DNA of 46,820 bases, from contig JAEZCS010000228.1 in assembly GCA_023433445.1 (NCBI GenBank), forward strand, positions 1 through 46,820, read 5' to 3'. Positions 33,613-41,609 of the stretch are shown here, piece by piece; positions within the stretch are counted from its first letter, which is position 1, and every line of letters starts with the position of its first letter. The notes under the pieces are model-generated. The model was not told the origin of the DNA. It saw nothing but the letters and a program-made list of their open reading frames with translations, and did no database searches. The DNA is from Pseudomonadota bacterium (GTDB taxonomy: Bacteria > Pseudomonadota > Alphaproteobacteria > Sphingomonadales > Sphingomonadaceae). A program made the translations under genes and the position numbers.

Positions 33613-34929
33613 ATGGTCCCGCGCTATGCCCGCCCGCAAATGACAGCACTCTGGGAACCAGAGGCCCGGTTCCGCATCTGGTTCGAAATTGAGGCCCACG
33701 CTACCGAGGCGCTTGGCGAACTGGGCGTAGTTCCCAAATCCGCCGCCAAGGCGCTGTGGGATTGGTGGGCGACCAACCCGGTCATCGACGTTCCTGCGAT
33801 CGATGCGATTGAAGCAGTCACCAAGCATGACGTCATCGCCTTCCTGACCTGGGTAGCGGAACAGGTTGGGGACGAAGCGCGCTTCATGCATCAGGGTATG
33901 ACGTCTTCGGACGTACTCGACACCTGCCTTGCCGTGCAGATGTCGCGGGCGGCGGACATCCTGATCGAAGATCTTGACCAGCTGCTGGCGGTCATCAAGC
34001 GCCGTGCTTTCGAGCACAAGCTGACGCCGACTATCGGCCGCAGCCATGGCATTCACGCTGAACCCGTGACCTTCGGGCTCAAGATGGCCGAAGCCTATGC
34101 CGAGTTCAGCCGCTGCCGCACCCGCCTGATCGCGGCGCGTGAAGAAGTCGCGACCTGCGCCATTTCTGGGGCGGTGGGTACGTTCGCGAATATCGATCCG
34201 CGCGTGGAAGAACATGTCGCGGCCAAGCTAGGGCTCGCCATCGAGCCCGTTTCGACACAGGTGATCCCGCGCGATCGGCACGCCATGTTCTTCGCGACAT
34301 TGGGCGTCATTGCGAGCTCTATCGAGCGCCTGGCCGTTGAAGTCCGCCACCTGCAACGCACAGAAGTATTGGAAGCCGAGGAATATTTCTCGCCGGGCCA
34401 GAAGGGCAGCTCGGCGATGCCTCACAAGCGCAACCCGGTTCTGACCGAGAACCTCACGGGTCTCGCCCGCATGGTCCGCAGCTATGCGCTGCCCGCCATG
34501 GAGAATGTCGCGCTGTGGCATGAGCGGGACATCAGCCACTCATCGGTTGAGCGCTATATCGGGCCCGACGCCACGATCACGCTCGACTTTGCGCTAGGCC
34601 GACTGACGGGCGTCATTGACAAGCTGCTCGTCTATCCTGAGCGGATGATGAAGAATCTGGACAAGATGGGCGGTCTTGTTCACTCGCAACGGGTATTGCT
34701 CGCCCTGACGCAGGCTGGCGTCTCGCGCGAGGACAGCTATCGCTACGTTCAGCGCAACGCCATGAAGGTCTGGGAATCGGATGGCCAGCTGTCGCTGCTC
34801 GAACTGCTGAAGGCTGACCCGGACGTCGCTGCGGCCCTGTCTGCCGCACAGATCGAGGAAAAGTTCGACCTCGACTATCATTTCAGGCAGGTGGATACGA
34901 TCTTCCGCCGGGTATTCGGTGAAGCCTGA
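33613..34929 (+). CDS. purB: Adenylosuccinate lyase
   Basis: A 438-residue fumarase-superfamily lyase acting twice in purine synthesis: SAICAR to AICAR and adenylosuccinate to AMP. Start MVPRYARPQMTALWEPEARFRIW is typical. GMTSSDVLDT and IGRSHGIHAEPVTFG hold catalytic residues (His in RSHG). The signature SSAMPHKRNP is at residues 266-275. A classic intrinsic terminator follows. It is the last clear core gene before the accessory region. Confidence 0.97.
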   Translation: MVPRYARPQMTALWEPEARFRIWFEIEAHATEALGELGVVPKSAAKALWDWWATNPVIDVPAIDAIEAVTKHDVIAFLTWVAEQVGDEARFMHQGMTSSDVLDTCLAVQMSRAADILIEDLDQLLAVIKRRAFEHKLTPTIGRSHGIHAEPVTFGLKMAEAYAEFSRCRTRLIAAREEVATCAISGAVGTFANIDPRVEEHVAAKLGLAIEPVSTQVIPRDRHAMFFATLGVIASSIERLAVEVRHLQRTEVLEAEEYFSPGQKGSSAMPHKRNPVLTENLTGLARMVRSYALPAMENVALWHERDISHSSVERYIGPDATITLDFALGRLTGVIDKLLVYPERMMKNLDKMGGLVHSQRVLLALTQAGVSREDSYRYVQRNAMKVWESDGQLSLLELLKADPDVAAALSAAQIEEKFDLDYHFRQVDTIFRRVFGEA

Positions 34930-34955
34930 CTCGAGCCATAAGGCTCAGGTCGGCG

Positions 34956-34982
34956 AAAGGGCGCGGAAACGCGCCCTTTTTT
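34956..34982 (+). terminator. Intrinsic terminator of purB
   Basis: GGGCGCG / CGCGCCC with a GAAA tetraloop, flanked by AAA on the left and TTTTTT on the right: a textbook rho-independent terminator 27 nt after the purB stop. Confidence 0.92.
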
Positions 34983-35073
34983 GTACCGTGTGTGATCAAC
35001 GGCTAACGCGGACTGAAAGCGCAGCGCGAACCCTGGCGCGCGCCAATTCAGATCTTGAATATGCAGAAAAATG

Positions 35074-35093
35074 TGGTCGGGGAGAGAGGATTC
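35074..35093 (-). other. tRNA 3'-end fragment (probable tRNA-Pro), candidate att site
   Basis: Read on the minus strand the 20 bases are GAATCCTCTCTCCCCGACCA. They fit tRNA geometry exactly: T-loop GAAT, T-stem CCTCT, acceptor strand CTCCCCG, discriminator A and CCA. The 5' partner CGGGGAG with a C1 start is typical of tRNA-Pro. The sequence upstream on the minus strand (GGTCTG) does not continue a tRNA, so only the 3' end is present. This is the form left by site-specific integration into a tRNA 3' end. Confidence 0.6.
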
Positions 35094-35853
35094 CAGACCG
35101 GAATATCTATCACCCAGGCCGAGGGAAATCCGCGGTTTTTGCGGGGTTGCTCGGCTCTTGTGCGCGGTAAGTGTGCAGCAGTCAAGAGTCGGCCGATGGG
35201 TAAGGATCTCCCTTGCAAACTCGGCTGCCCCGACCTGCTTGAAGTTGCAGTGGTCCAGCCGATATAGCCATAACCCTCGCCTTCGGATGCCGCTGCAGCA
35301 TTGTACAGTGCTGCGCCATGCCGTTCGCTAGCCGCAAGGGCGTTCGTCGACTGCGGCGATACTGAACGGCACGGTAGGGCCGAGCTCAGCGGCTGACCGG
35401 GGCTAGTCAAGCGAAGGAGGCCGCAGGCGGTGGGCGACGCGGTTGCTATGTGGTAACCGGACCAAGCGTGTGGCGTATCGCCTAATATGTTCTCGGTAAG
35501 TCCCAGTGTGGCCTAAAATTCGCGAAGCGCGATAAGCGCTGTGCCCGCTAGCCTTGTTCTTGAGAATCTTAGTCACCAACATCTTCTGCCTCACATAGGA
35601 TCGATCCGCCTTCGCCACGCAAAATAGACTGTCACGTAAAAGCCTGCCATTTCTCTTGATCTTCTTTGTTTTACGTCCTTTCGCACCAGCGATCTGTCTG
35701 CCGCCGCGCTCGTGCCTCCTCTATTTCTCCCTCGAGATTGAAAAAAATGTTCTCGTCCGCTTAGTTATACTGCTGGACTTGCCTATAAGCTTTGGGCTTG
35801 GGCACACGCCTGAGACCGCAGACGCCGGCAGCGTCTCGATAAGCGAGGGTCCA
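35094..35853. other. 760-bp region without confident genes upstream of the TraK-like gene
   Basis: Mixed base composition, more AT-rich toward 35560-35800. Two minus-strand frames (35048-35410 and 35403-35618) are open but start poorly and match nothing I know; the stretch around AAAASEGEGYGYIGWTTATSSRSGQPSLQGR looks coding-like and may be a gene remnant. A TATACT sequence at 35766-35771 could be a -10 element for the TraK-like gene, but no fitting -35 is seen. By position this is where an RP4-type system would keep oriT. Confidence 0.4.
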
Positions 35854-36216
35854 ATGTCTTCGTCTCGTCTTGCGGATAGAATCCGCGCTAACCGTAAAAG
35901 CCGTTCCCCCGTTGAGGACACGGTGGAGGAGTTCTACGAAGAAGTCAGTGAAGCGGTCGAGGGAGGCGCCTCATACCGAAAGATCCACGCGCAGCTCACG
36001 CGCGAAGGTCACAATGTAGGAAAGGGCCACAGCAGCCTTTTCAGGGCGTTTAAGAAAGTGAAGGCGCGCCGCGATCAGCCGACTACGAACGGAAAGGGGT
36101 CTGCTGATCCAGGGTGGGAAACAGTCGATGGTGACGTTGTTCCCGAGCCAACTCAATCGTCCAATTCGGGCCTGAGGGCAATTGTGGACACCCGCCGAAA
36201 CACGTCCGGTTGGTAA
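35854..36216 (+). CDS. TraK-like conjugation/mobilisation accessory protein
   Basis: A 120-residue, mostly helical protein. The central VEEFYEEVSEAVEGGASYRKIHAQLTREG followed by HSSLFRAFKKVKARR follows the TraK family pattern (acidic helix, GxSYxxI, then a basic RAFKKVK DNA-contact helix). In RP4, TraK binds oriT DNA as part of the relaxosome. The C-terminal 40 residues are probably disordered. I chose ATG at 35854 (GAGGG upstream); the frame runs up to 35656 but those residues look random. It ends 11 bp before the TraL-like gene, with which it forms an operon. Confidence 0.55.
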   Translation: MSSSRLADRIRANRKSRSPVEDTVEEFYEEVSEAVEGGASYRKIHAQLTREGHNVGKGHSSLFRAFKKVKARRDQPTTNGKGSADPGWETVDGDVVPEPTQSSNSGLRAIVDTRRNTSGW

Positions 36217-36227
36217 GGGAGGCAGGG

Positions 36228-37172
36228 ATGAAGACAAAATTGTTAAGCGGCGCTTCGCCGCTCGCTATCTCCCCACTGGTCGCTATCTCGTCACTCTCCA
36301 ACGCAGGGGGTGAAGGGAAGACCACGATAGCTTTGGCGGCGGAGGCTGCGCTCGACCTGCTGGGGCGTGCGCCCCAACTTGTCGATATAGATCAAGGGAT
36401 GGGAAGTTTGGCGTTTCAACGAGCGGATGCGAAATCCCTGGACTGGACTTGGGATGAACCCAAGGCTCCGGCAGTGATAGAGCGACTGCGCGATCGTGAT
36501 GTCATCTTCGATTTTGGTGCAAACGCCCTAGCGTCGAGCGCTCCGGTGGTGCGCCTTTATGGCAAGGTGTGCGATGCGCTCGCAGACGTGGGCTTCCGCC
36601 GGGTGGCGCTGGTGCCAATCTCCACCAACAAACCAGGCGCAGTAGGTGCCGCTAAGGATATAATCCGAGCCTTCTCGCATATGGAATGTCACCCGGTGCT
36701 CGTGAATCGTGACGGTAGCGGCCATTATGATGGGGACGTTTCAGATTTACCCGCGATTGGTATGCCGTACCTTGATCCTGTGCTGCAGGAATTTCGCACC
36801 ACATTGCAGGATCAAAATATCAGCCTTGCAGACGCACTTCGCTCGCCCCCTCCGGGCTGGGTGAACGCGGTGGACTATTTGGGCATGTGGCTCCGCGAAT
36901 TCGCCACGCAGCCCGTGATGATTGACATCCTGGGGGGTGATGTCGGCCAGGTGCTTGATAGCCTTGGCCGTCAAACTCGTCCACCGCTCCGGCTTCGCGG
37001 GCTTGCTGTGAAGCATCTCCACGACGACGCCATTCAGGACCTGGGGCGTTTGAGCACCTTTACCAGCGACATTCAGACGAATGGAGTCTGGAGAATATTA
37101 GCTAAGCATGGGCTTACTCCAGTGGGTCTTCGGGCGGCGGCGGAAGAGCTTGAGCAGCGGGATTCCCGCTGA
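36228..37172 (+). CDS. TraL/ParA-like P-loop ATPase
   Basis: A 314-residue protein of the MinD/ParA/TraL type. The P-loop is SNAGGEGKTTIALAAEAAL near residues 24-43. The signature lysine that ParA-type proteins have just before the GG (KGGxGKT) is Ala here. VDIDQGMGSLAF fits the Walker A' aspartate region, and DVIFDFGANALASSAPVVRLYGKVCDAL resembles the DNGAS segment of RP4 TraL. VPISTNKPGA follows. The last ~90 residues are an extra helical domain absent from short TraL proteins. It is coupled to the TraK-like gene. ParA-like partition is an alternative role. Confidence 0.6.
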   Translation: MKTKLLSGASPLAISPLVAISSLSNAGGEGKTTIALAAEAALDLLGRAPQLVDIDQGMGSLAFQRADAKSLDWTWDEPKAPAVIERLRDRDVIFDFGANALASSAPVVRLYGKVCDALADVGFRRVALVPISTNKPGAVGAAKDIIRAFSHMECHPVLVNRDGSGHYDGDVSDLPAIGMPYLDPVLQEFRTTLQDQNISLADALRSPPPGWVNAVDYLGMWLREFATQPVMIDILGGDVGQVLDSLGRQTRPPLRLRGLAVKHLHDDAIQDLGRLSTFTSDIQTNGVWRILAKHGLTPVGLRAAAEELEQRDSR

Positions 37173-37179
37173 TTGGATA

Positions 37180-37289
37180 TTGCCCGTGCAGTATATGTCT
37201 ATTCAACGTCCATCGAACGGATTTTGCACGGGCAATTCCCCAGTCTTGCCGTACAACCCGTGTGTCCTGAACGTTCATTGCACGTGCAA
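37180..37289. promoter_or_regulatory. Three copies of a 12-bp palindromic motif TTGCMCGKGCAA
   Basis: Copies: 37180 TTGCCCGTGCAG, 37224 TTGCACGGGCAA and 37278 TTGCACGTGCAA (perfect palindrome). The spacing between starts is 44 and 54 bp, roughly four and five helical turns. The first two also pair as a 12-bp inverted repeat (ATTGCCCGTGCA / TGCACGGGCAAT). The third is centred in a 26-bp dyad (ACGTT...AACGT). This is typical of operator sites for a dimeric regulator or of plasmid-type iterons or centromere sites. Confidence 0.6.
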
Positions 37290-37344
37290 CAAACGTAAAA
37301 GATAACACTATGATAGGCGTAGTAAGTTCCAAGAAAGAAATTTC

Positions 37345-37437
37345 CAGGCGCAATACCGCAAAGGTGTGGCAAAGCACACTCCTTTGCGTCAGGCGCAATA
37401 CAGCTAATTGTACGCGCTTGCGCGTACAATTAGCTGT
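37345..37437. repeat. Two hairpins framed by 12-bp direct repeats
   Basis: CAGGCGCAATAC occurs at 37345-37356 and 37390-37401. Between the copies lies hairpin 1 (37357-37388: CGCAAAGG / CCTTTGCG with an inner TGTG / CACA). Immediately after the second copy is hairpin 2 (37400-37417 and 37420-37437), a perfect 18-bp inverted repeat with a 2-nt loop, ACAGCTAATTGTACGCGC and its complement. No T-run follows, so it is not an ordinary terminator. An origin of transfer, a recombination site or a structured RNA are all possible. The rest of 37173-37760 shows no gene. Confidence 0.7.
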
Positions 37438-37760
37438 CCAGTACTGCTGTAACCATAGCACTTTGATTATATCAAAGCGTCTGCTGGTTTAGCAGCAGCC
37501 GTCGCCGACTACACGGCTCAGGGCGGTCCGTGCAACGAACCTTGGGTTGCGCCATCCCTCCGGTCGGCGCTGAATGCGCTGAAGGGAAGATGCCGCCTGC
37601 GCGTCCGCAGTAGATTCGCTAGACGCCCCAGCCAACCGTAAAATGCTTTGCCATGCAGCAAGCATGGAAAATCGCTCCTCTGGCGCTCCCTGTGATCGAG
37701 TTGATGAAGGGGAAAAAGGTTTTTCTTCGGCTCGGTCGATCCAAAAAGGAGATATCGACC

Positions 37761-38654
37761 ATGACGAAATTGAATATTGCAGGCGGCAGCGCTGCTGGGC
37801 CTGAACCCTCGCCACCTGGCGGCGATTGGGACATCAGGATCCTGCGCCGTGTCGGCAGGCTTGACGATTTCCCCCGTGCCAAGGACCCGGTGAAGCCGAT
37901 CCGCCAGGTCGCGGTGGTGGACGTTGAGACCACAGGCATCGATCCGCTGCTGCACCAGGTCATCGACATCGCCTATGTCGTGCTGGCGGTCGACGCCCGG
38001 GGCGAGATTGTCGACATTGTGCGTCAGGGCCAGTCGCTCTGCGATCCGGGCATGCCGATCCCGCCCCGCATCACCATGCTGACGGGCCTTACCGATGAGC
38101 ATGTCAGGGGAACCGCGATCGATCTGGATATGCTCGAGCAGATTTTTGCAAGCGTGGACGTGTTTGTTGCCCAAAATTGCTCCTTTGACGCTGGCTTCCT
38201 GCGGCAGCTTCTGCCCTCCACCAAGGACGCCGCCTGGGCCTGCAGTCTGCGTGATTTCGACTGGCTGAAGGATGCCGGTCTTGATGGTCGGGCCTTGGGG
38301 CATCTGCTGATGCAGATCGGTTTCTTCAACGACGGACACCGCGCGCTCAACGATGTGATCAGCCTCATCCATCTGTTGGCCTGGCGCCTGCCAAGCGATC
38401 AGACAGTGATGGGCGCGTTACTGGCCAACGCCGAACGGGAGACCGTGCGGCTGGAGGCGACCGGCGCCGGATTTGGCAAGCGGTCCTTGCTGAAGGCGCG
38501 CGGGTATCGTTGGGATGTTGCCGCCAAGGTCTGGTGGATCGAGGTGACCTATGGCGAGCTGGACGATGAGCGCCTCTGGCTACAGCGTGAGATCACGCCC
38601 TTTGGCCCCTATCCACGCGTCCGCCCCATCACATGGCATCAACGTCACCGCTGA
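37761..38654 (+). CDS. DnaQ-like 3'-5' exonuclease (DEDDh)
   Basis: A 297-residue protein. The exonuclease domain (about 45-205) has all five catalytic residues: D54 and E56 in VVDVETTGID, D143 in AQNCSFDAGFL, H193 and D198 in GHRALNDV. About 90 further residues form a C-terminal part (GKRSLLKARGYRWDVAAKVWWIEVTYGELDDERLWL) found in some mobile-element exonucleases. AAGGAG lies 10 nt before the ATG at 37761. The family trims 3' ends in replication or RNA turnover; this copy is too different from chromosomal DnaQ to be assumed to be the replicative proofreader. Confidence 0.8.
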   Translation: MTKLNIAGGSAAGPEPSPPGGDWDIRILRRVGRLDDFPRAKDPVKPIRQVAVVDVETTGIDPLLHQVIDIAYVVLAVDARGEIVDIVRQGQSLCDPGMPIPPRITMLTGLTDEHVRGTAIDLDMLEQIFASVDVFVAQNCSFDAGFLRQLLPSTKDAAWACSLRDFDWLKDAGLDGRALGHLLMQIGFFNDGHRALNDVISLIHLLAWRLPSDQTVMGALLANAERETVRLEATGAGFGKRSLLKARGYRWDVAAKVWWIEVTYGELDDERLWLQREITPFGPYPRVRPITWHQRHR

Positions 38655-38775
38655 ATGCTGAGGAGCATGCGGCCTCCGCGGCACGCTCAATCCCTAACAG
38701 ATGAAAGAAGAGTGAGCCCCACAGCAGAGTGGAAAAATGGCTCCAGCCCCAGGCTGAACCTTCAGAGGAAATGAT

Positions 38776-39324
38776 ATGACCGTTACCAATATCTTATTGC
38801 AGAACCATATGCTCGCGATCCGGAGTGAGATGGGCTACCCGCTCTTCGCTCCTGCTTGCCACACGCTGGCATGGTCGGCGGGCGGCCCCGTCGATATGCA
38901 GGTCGGCATGGACTTGGCGCGACTGGCCCAGACCACAAGCCGTGATCTGATCTACGGCGCCTGGCAGTCAGCCGAGCACGAGCGGCCGAGTGAATATGTT
39001 CTGGCTTTGCGACAGCCTCACCTTGTCGAGATAGTCCGCAACTGCAGCTTCTATGCCGCCGATGAAGACGCGCCGCTCATCCTGTTGTGCGAGACGCGGG
39101 ATGAGCATTATGTCCTAAACGCTCGGCTGTTTCTTGAACGCAGGAGAGGATTGCCAGGGCGCCGACTGGAGCTCGGCAAGCGCCGCGCCGAGCAGCGGAT
39201 CATTCATTCCCTAAACGCCTCCGTCGATCACGTGCTTGAAGGCGGTGGCGTCATGCCGCGCGGCGGTGAGTGGATGCCCTACCCGGCTACACAATCGGAA
39301 ACGGTGACCGTCCAGTTCAGCTGA
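38776..39324 (+). CDS. Hypothetical protein between two exonuclease genes
   Basis: A 182-residue soluble protein without a recognised domain. Notable parts: PLFAPACHTLAWSAGGPVDMQVGMDLARL, a region of beta strands PLILLCETRDEHYVLNARLFLERRRG, and a basic helix RRLELGKRRAEQRII. AGAGGAAATGAT precedes the ATG at 38776. The same direction and tight context with two exonucleases suggest a common function in DNA metabolism of a mobile element. Confidence 0.65.
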   Translation: MTVTNILLQNHMLAIRSEMGYPLFAPACHTLAWSAGGPVDMQVGMDLARLAQTTSRDLIYGAWQSAEHERPSEYVLALRQPHLVEIVRNCSFYAADEDAPLILLCETRDEHYVLNARLFLERRRGLPGRRLELGKRRAEQRIIHSLNASVDHVLEGGGVMPRGGEWMPYPATQSETVTVQFS

Positions 39325-39386
39325 CCTTTGAGCCGATGGCGACAGCGCCGTCGGCTGTATTTCATTCAGACATTCAGGAACAATTT

Positions 39387-40262
39387 ATGCACAATGCCAC
39401 TACCCTCAATCTCAAGCCCCGCAGCTGGGTTATCATCGACATCGAAAGCGCCGTAACGGATGAGAGCGGTCATCACCGCTATATGGCGATGGAACGCTGG
39501 GTGCCGACGCCCGGCAAGCCGTCGCGGCGCGGCTATGAGAGGAGCGCGGATCCGCTTGTGGTCCCGCGATGGGTTTTTCAGACCATCATTGCGGCTGCCA
39601 TCATGATTTTGGTCGAACATGATGATGGGAATGTTGAAGTCGCCAGCTTCACCACGCTCAGTGCCCCGGAGCTCGACGAAAAGGGCGTTGCAAGCGGCAT
39701 CATCAACGCCTTGGCTGATGCGCCTCCTGGCGCGGAAATGTGCTCGTGGGCAGGCATGCTCAACGATATTCCTCTCCTATCTATGGCCTGCAAACGCCAC
39801 GGATTGACTTATCCCGCAGGATGGCGCTGGCTGGGATTTGGCGGCAACGATCCTGTCCGGCACATCGACCTGGCGAGGACGACGACGGCTGGTTTCAAAA
39901 TGAAGCCTATTCATTTGGCTGAAGTTCTGGCGTCGCTTGACATCCCGGCGAAGATCACAGTCCCCGCTTTTGCGGTTGCTCCGCTGATCAACAAGAAGCG
40001 ATGGGATCTCGTCCGGAGCGTGGTGGAAAATGATGTGATCAGCACGGCGTTGCTCTTGGCGCACTGGCGCAAGCTTCATGATCCGCGCACGGAACTGCAT
40101 GTGGTCAAAGACCGCATCCTGCGCCGGGTAGAAGAGATGCGACCAGATGCACTCTATTTGCCGGAGCTGAGCGCTTACCGTTTGCGGCTATTCCAGGCGC
40201 AGCAGAAAGAAGCTGCCGCGAGCATGGCGGCGTTGGCACCTTGGCTGCAAGATGCCGCATGA
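39387..40262 (+). CDS. PolB-like 3'-5' exonuclease (DEDD superfamily)
   Basis: A 291-residue RNase H-fold nuclease of the predicted PolB-related exonuclease type. Catalytic residues can be placed: D18 and E20 in WVIIDIESAV, N126/D127 in WAGMLNDIPLLSMACKRHG, D161 in RHIDLARTT and D216 in VVENDVISTALLLAHW. No polymerase part follows. AGGAA lies 8 nt before the ATG at 39387; an upstream ATG at 39336 is possible. It is the second exonuclease within 1.6 kb, which is unusual outside phage and mobile DNA. Confidence 0.7.
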   Translation: MHNATTLNLKPRSWVIIDIESAVTDESGHHRYMAMERWVPTPGKPSRRGYERSADPLVVPRWVFQTIIAAAIMILVEHDDGNVEVASFTTLSAPELDEKGVASGIINALADAPPGAEMCSWAGMLNDIPLLSMACKRHGLTYPAGWRWLGFGGNDPVRHIDLARTTTAGFKMKPIHLAEVLASLDIPAKITVPAFAVAPLINKKRWDLVRSVVENDVISTALLLAHWRKLHDPRTELHVVKDRILRRVEEMRPDALYLPELSAYRLRLFQAQQKEAAASMAALAPWLQDAA

Positions 40263-40271
40263 TCAGGATCG

Positions 40272-40292
40272 GGGCAGCCTTAGTGGCTGCCC
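40272..40292. terminator. Hairpin between convergent exonuclease and dnaE2 remnant
   Basis: GGGCAGCC / GGCTGCCC with a 5-nt loop, 9 nt after the exonuclease stop. No T-run on either side; it is a possible bidirectional terminator. Confidence 0.45.
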
Positions 40293-40340
40293 TGAGTTCC
40301 GGAAAGTCGGCAACGGGGAAATGGGCTGCTCACGGTCATA

Positions 40341-41345
40341 TTAGTGAAAATCATGGCTGCGAATGGGCAGAAGCTGCTCGGGCTCAGCAGCAGTCCTGAA
40401 CGGCGGTGACGCAAGTGTCCGGCCGCTCGGGAATGCTGGATCCCGCGGATCAGGCCCACCGCCATGGCTCGCGCCATCGCCCCGTCCGGGCGCGACGCTG
40501 AAGTCCGTGCGCCCCACCGAGCGAAGTATCTCGTCATGATCGCTGATCCGGTCGCAGATGATGTGGATGACCTCGCCTTCCTTCTGCAGCTTGCCCCGCA
40601 TGGCGATCATCGATGCGGACATCACCTGCCGCCGATAGATTTCGAACTTGGTTGGCCAGAGAATGCCCTGTGCCACGCCGCTTTCATCCTCGATGGTGAC
40701 GAACAGCACGCCCTTGGCCGATCCTGGGCGCTGCCTCACCAGGATGACGCCTGCGACCTCGACATTGCGCCCATCGCGAAAGGATCGAAGATCGGCGCAG
40801 GGCACGATGTTCATGGCGTGAAGCTGCGATCTTAGGAAGCTGAGCGGATGTGCGCGCAGCGACAGCTGGAGCGAACGATAATCTTCCACCACCTCGCGCC
40901 CTTGCGTCATCGGCCGCAGATCGACCGATGCCTCCAGACCTTCCGCTGAGAACTTGCCGTCCCGCTCATCAGCCGCGGCGAAGAGTGGCAGCGGCGCTTC
41001 GCCAAGACCCTTCACCTTCCAGAGGCCCTGCCGCCGGTCCTGCGCGATGCAGGCAAAGGCATCCGCCTCCGCGAGCCGCTCGATCGCGGCGCGTGGCACC
41101 CGCGCGCGGCGCCAGACTTCCTCGACGCTCTCGAACGGCGCTGGACCGCGGGCGGCGATAATCGCCGCGCCATGCAGATTGGCGAGCCCGCGCACTTGCC
41201 GAAAACCAAGCCGCACCGCCTTGGTGCGCCCGCGCGCAGGTTCCAGCGTACAGTCCCAGTGGCTGTGGTTGATTGAGACCGGCCGCACCTCAACACCATG
41301 TTGACGGGCGTCGCGCACGATCTGCGCTGGCGCGTAGGCGAGCAG
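40341..41345 (-). pseudogene. dnaE2: Error-prone DNA polymerase DnaE2, 3' remnant (about 330 of ~1080 residues)
   Basis: The visible piece aligns to the end of DnaE2: YAPAQIVRDARQHGVEVRPV, HSHWDCTLEP, LGFRQVRGLA, a helix-hairpin-helix part, DYRSLQLSLRAHPLSFLR, the OB fold (VEVAGVILVRQRPGSAKGVLFVTIEDESG) and the typical DFH end. PHP and palm domains with the polymerase aspartates are missing, so it cannot polymerise. Homology stops near 41345. The frame stays open to an ATG at 41540, giving 60-odd unrelated residues, so a fusion protein could be made. It was probably cut by a deletion or insertion. The usual partners imuA and imuB are absent. Confidence 0.8.
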
Positions 41346-41609
41346 CCCTTCTTCATGGAGGGCTCTGACACTGATCCAGAGGATGCAGAACGCTTTCGTC
41401 GCATCTTGGACAGTGATCAGGACTGCGTGGTTAAAACCGATCAATGTGTCAAGGGCGGCCGCAGCGTCGTTGCCAAGGGGGATGCTTAGCGCATTCGAGG
41501 AACTCATCGAACGGATTGACGCCGAATGCCGGGCCGTCATTGCTCGCGGCTGGAGGCTAACTGGAGAATAGAGCCAGGCGAAAACCGCTCCAACGGCTGA
41601 TGAAGTACC

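Noticed and set aside
35130..35165. Slight likeness to the F-plasmid oriT nic region (TTTTTGCGGGGTTG)
   Set aside because: Only a short T/G-rich match; no F-type relaxase or repeats. An RP4-type nic core (ATCCTG) was also looked for in 34983-35853 and not found.
35048..35618. Two minus-strand frames (35048-35410 and 35403-35618)
   Set aside because: Weak starts and no known match; the first runs through the tRNA fragment. Noted as possible gene remnants but not called.
34983..37760. Intact tRNA or rRNA genes in the accessory region
   Set aside because: None found; the only tRNA-like sequence is the 20-nt 3' fragment at 35074-35093.
41346..41540. N-terminal extension of the dnaE2 remnant frame as a real domain
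   Set aside because: It shows no likeness to DnaE2 or another family I know and is best read as chance open frame past the break.
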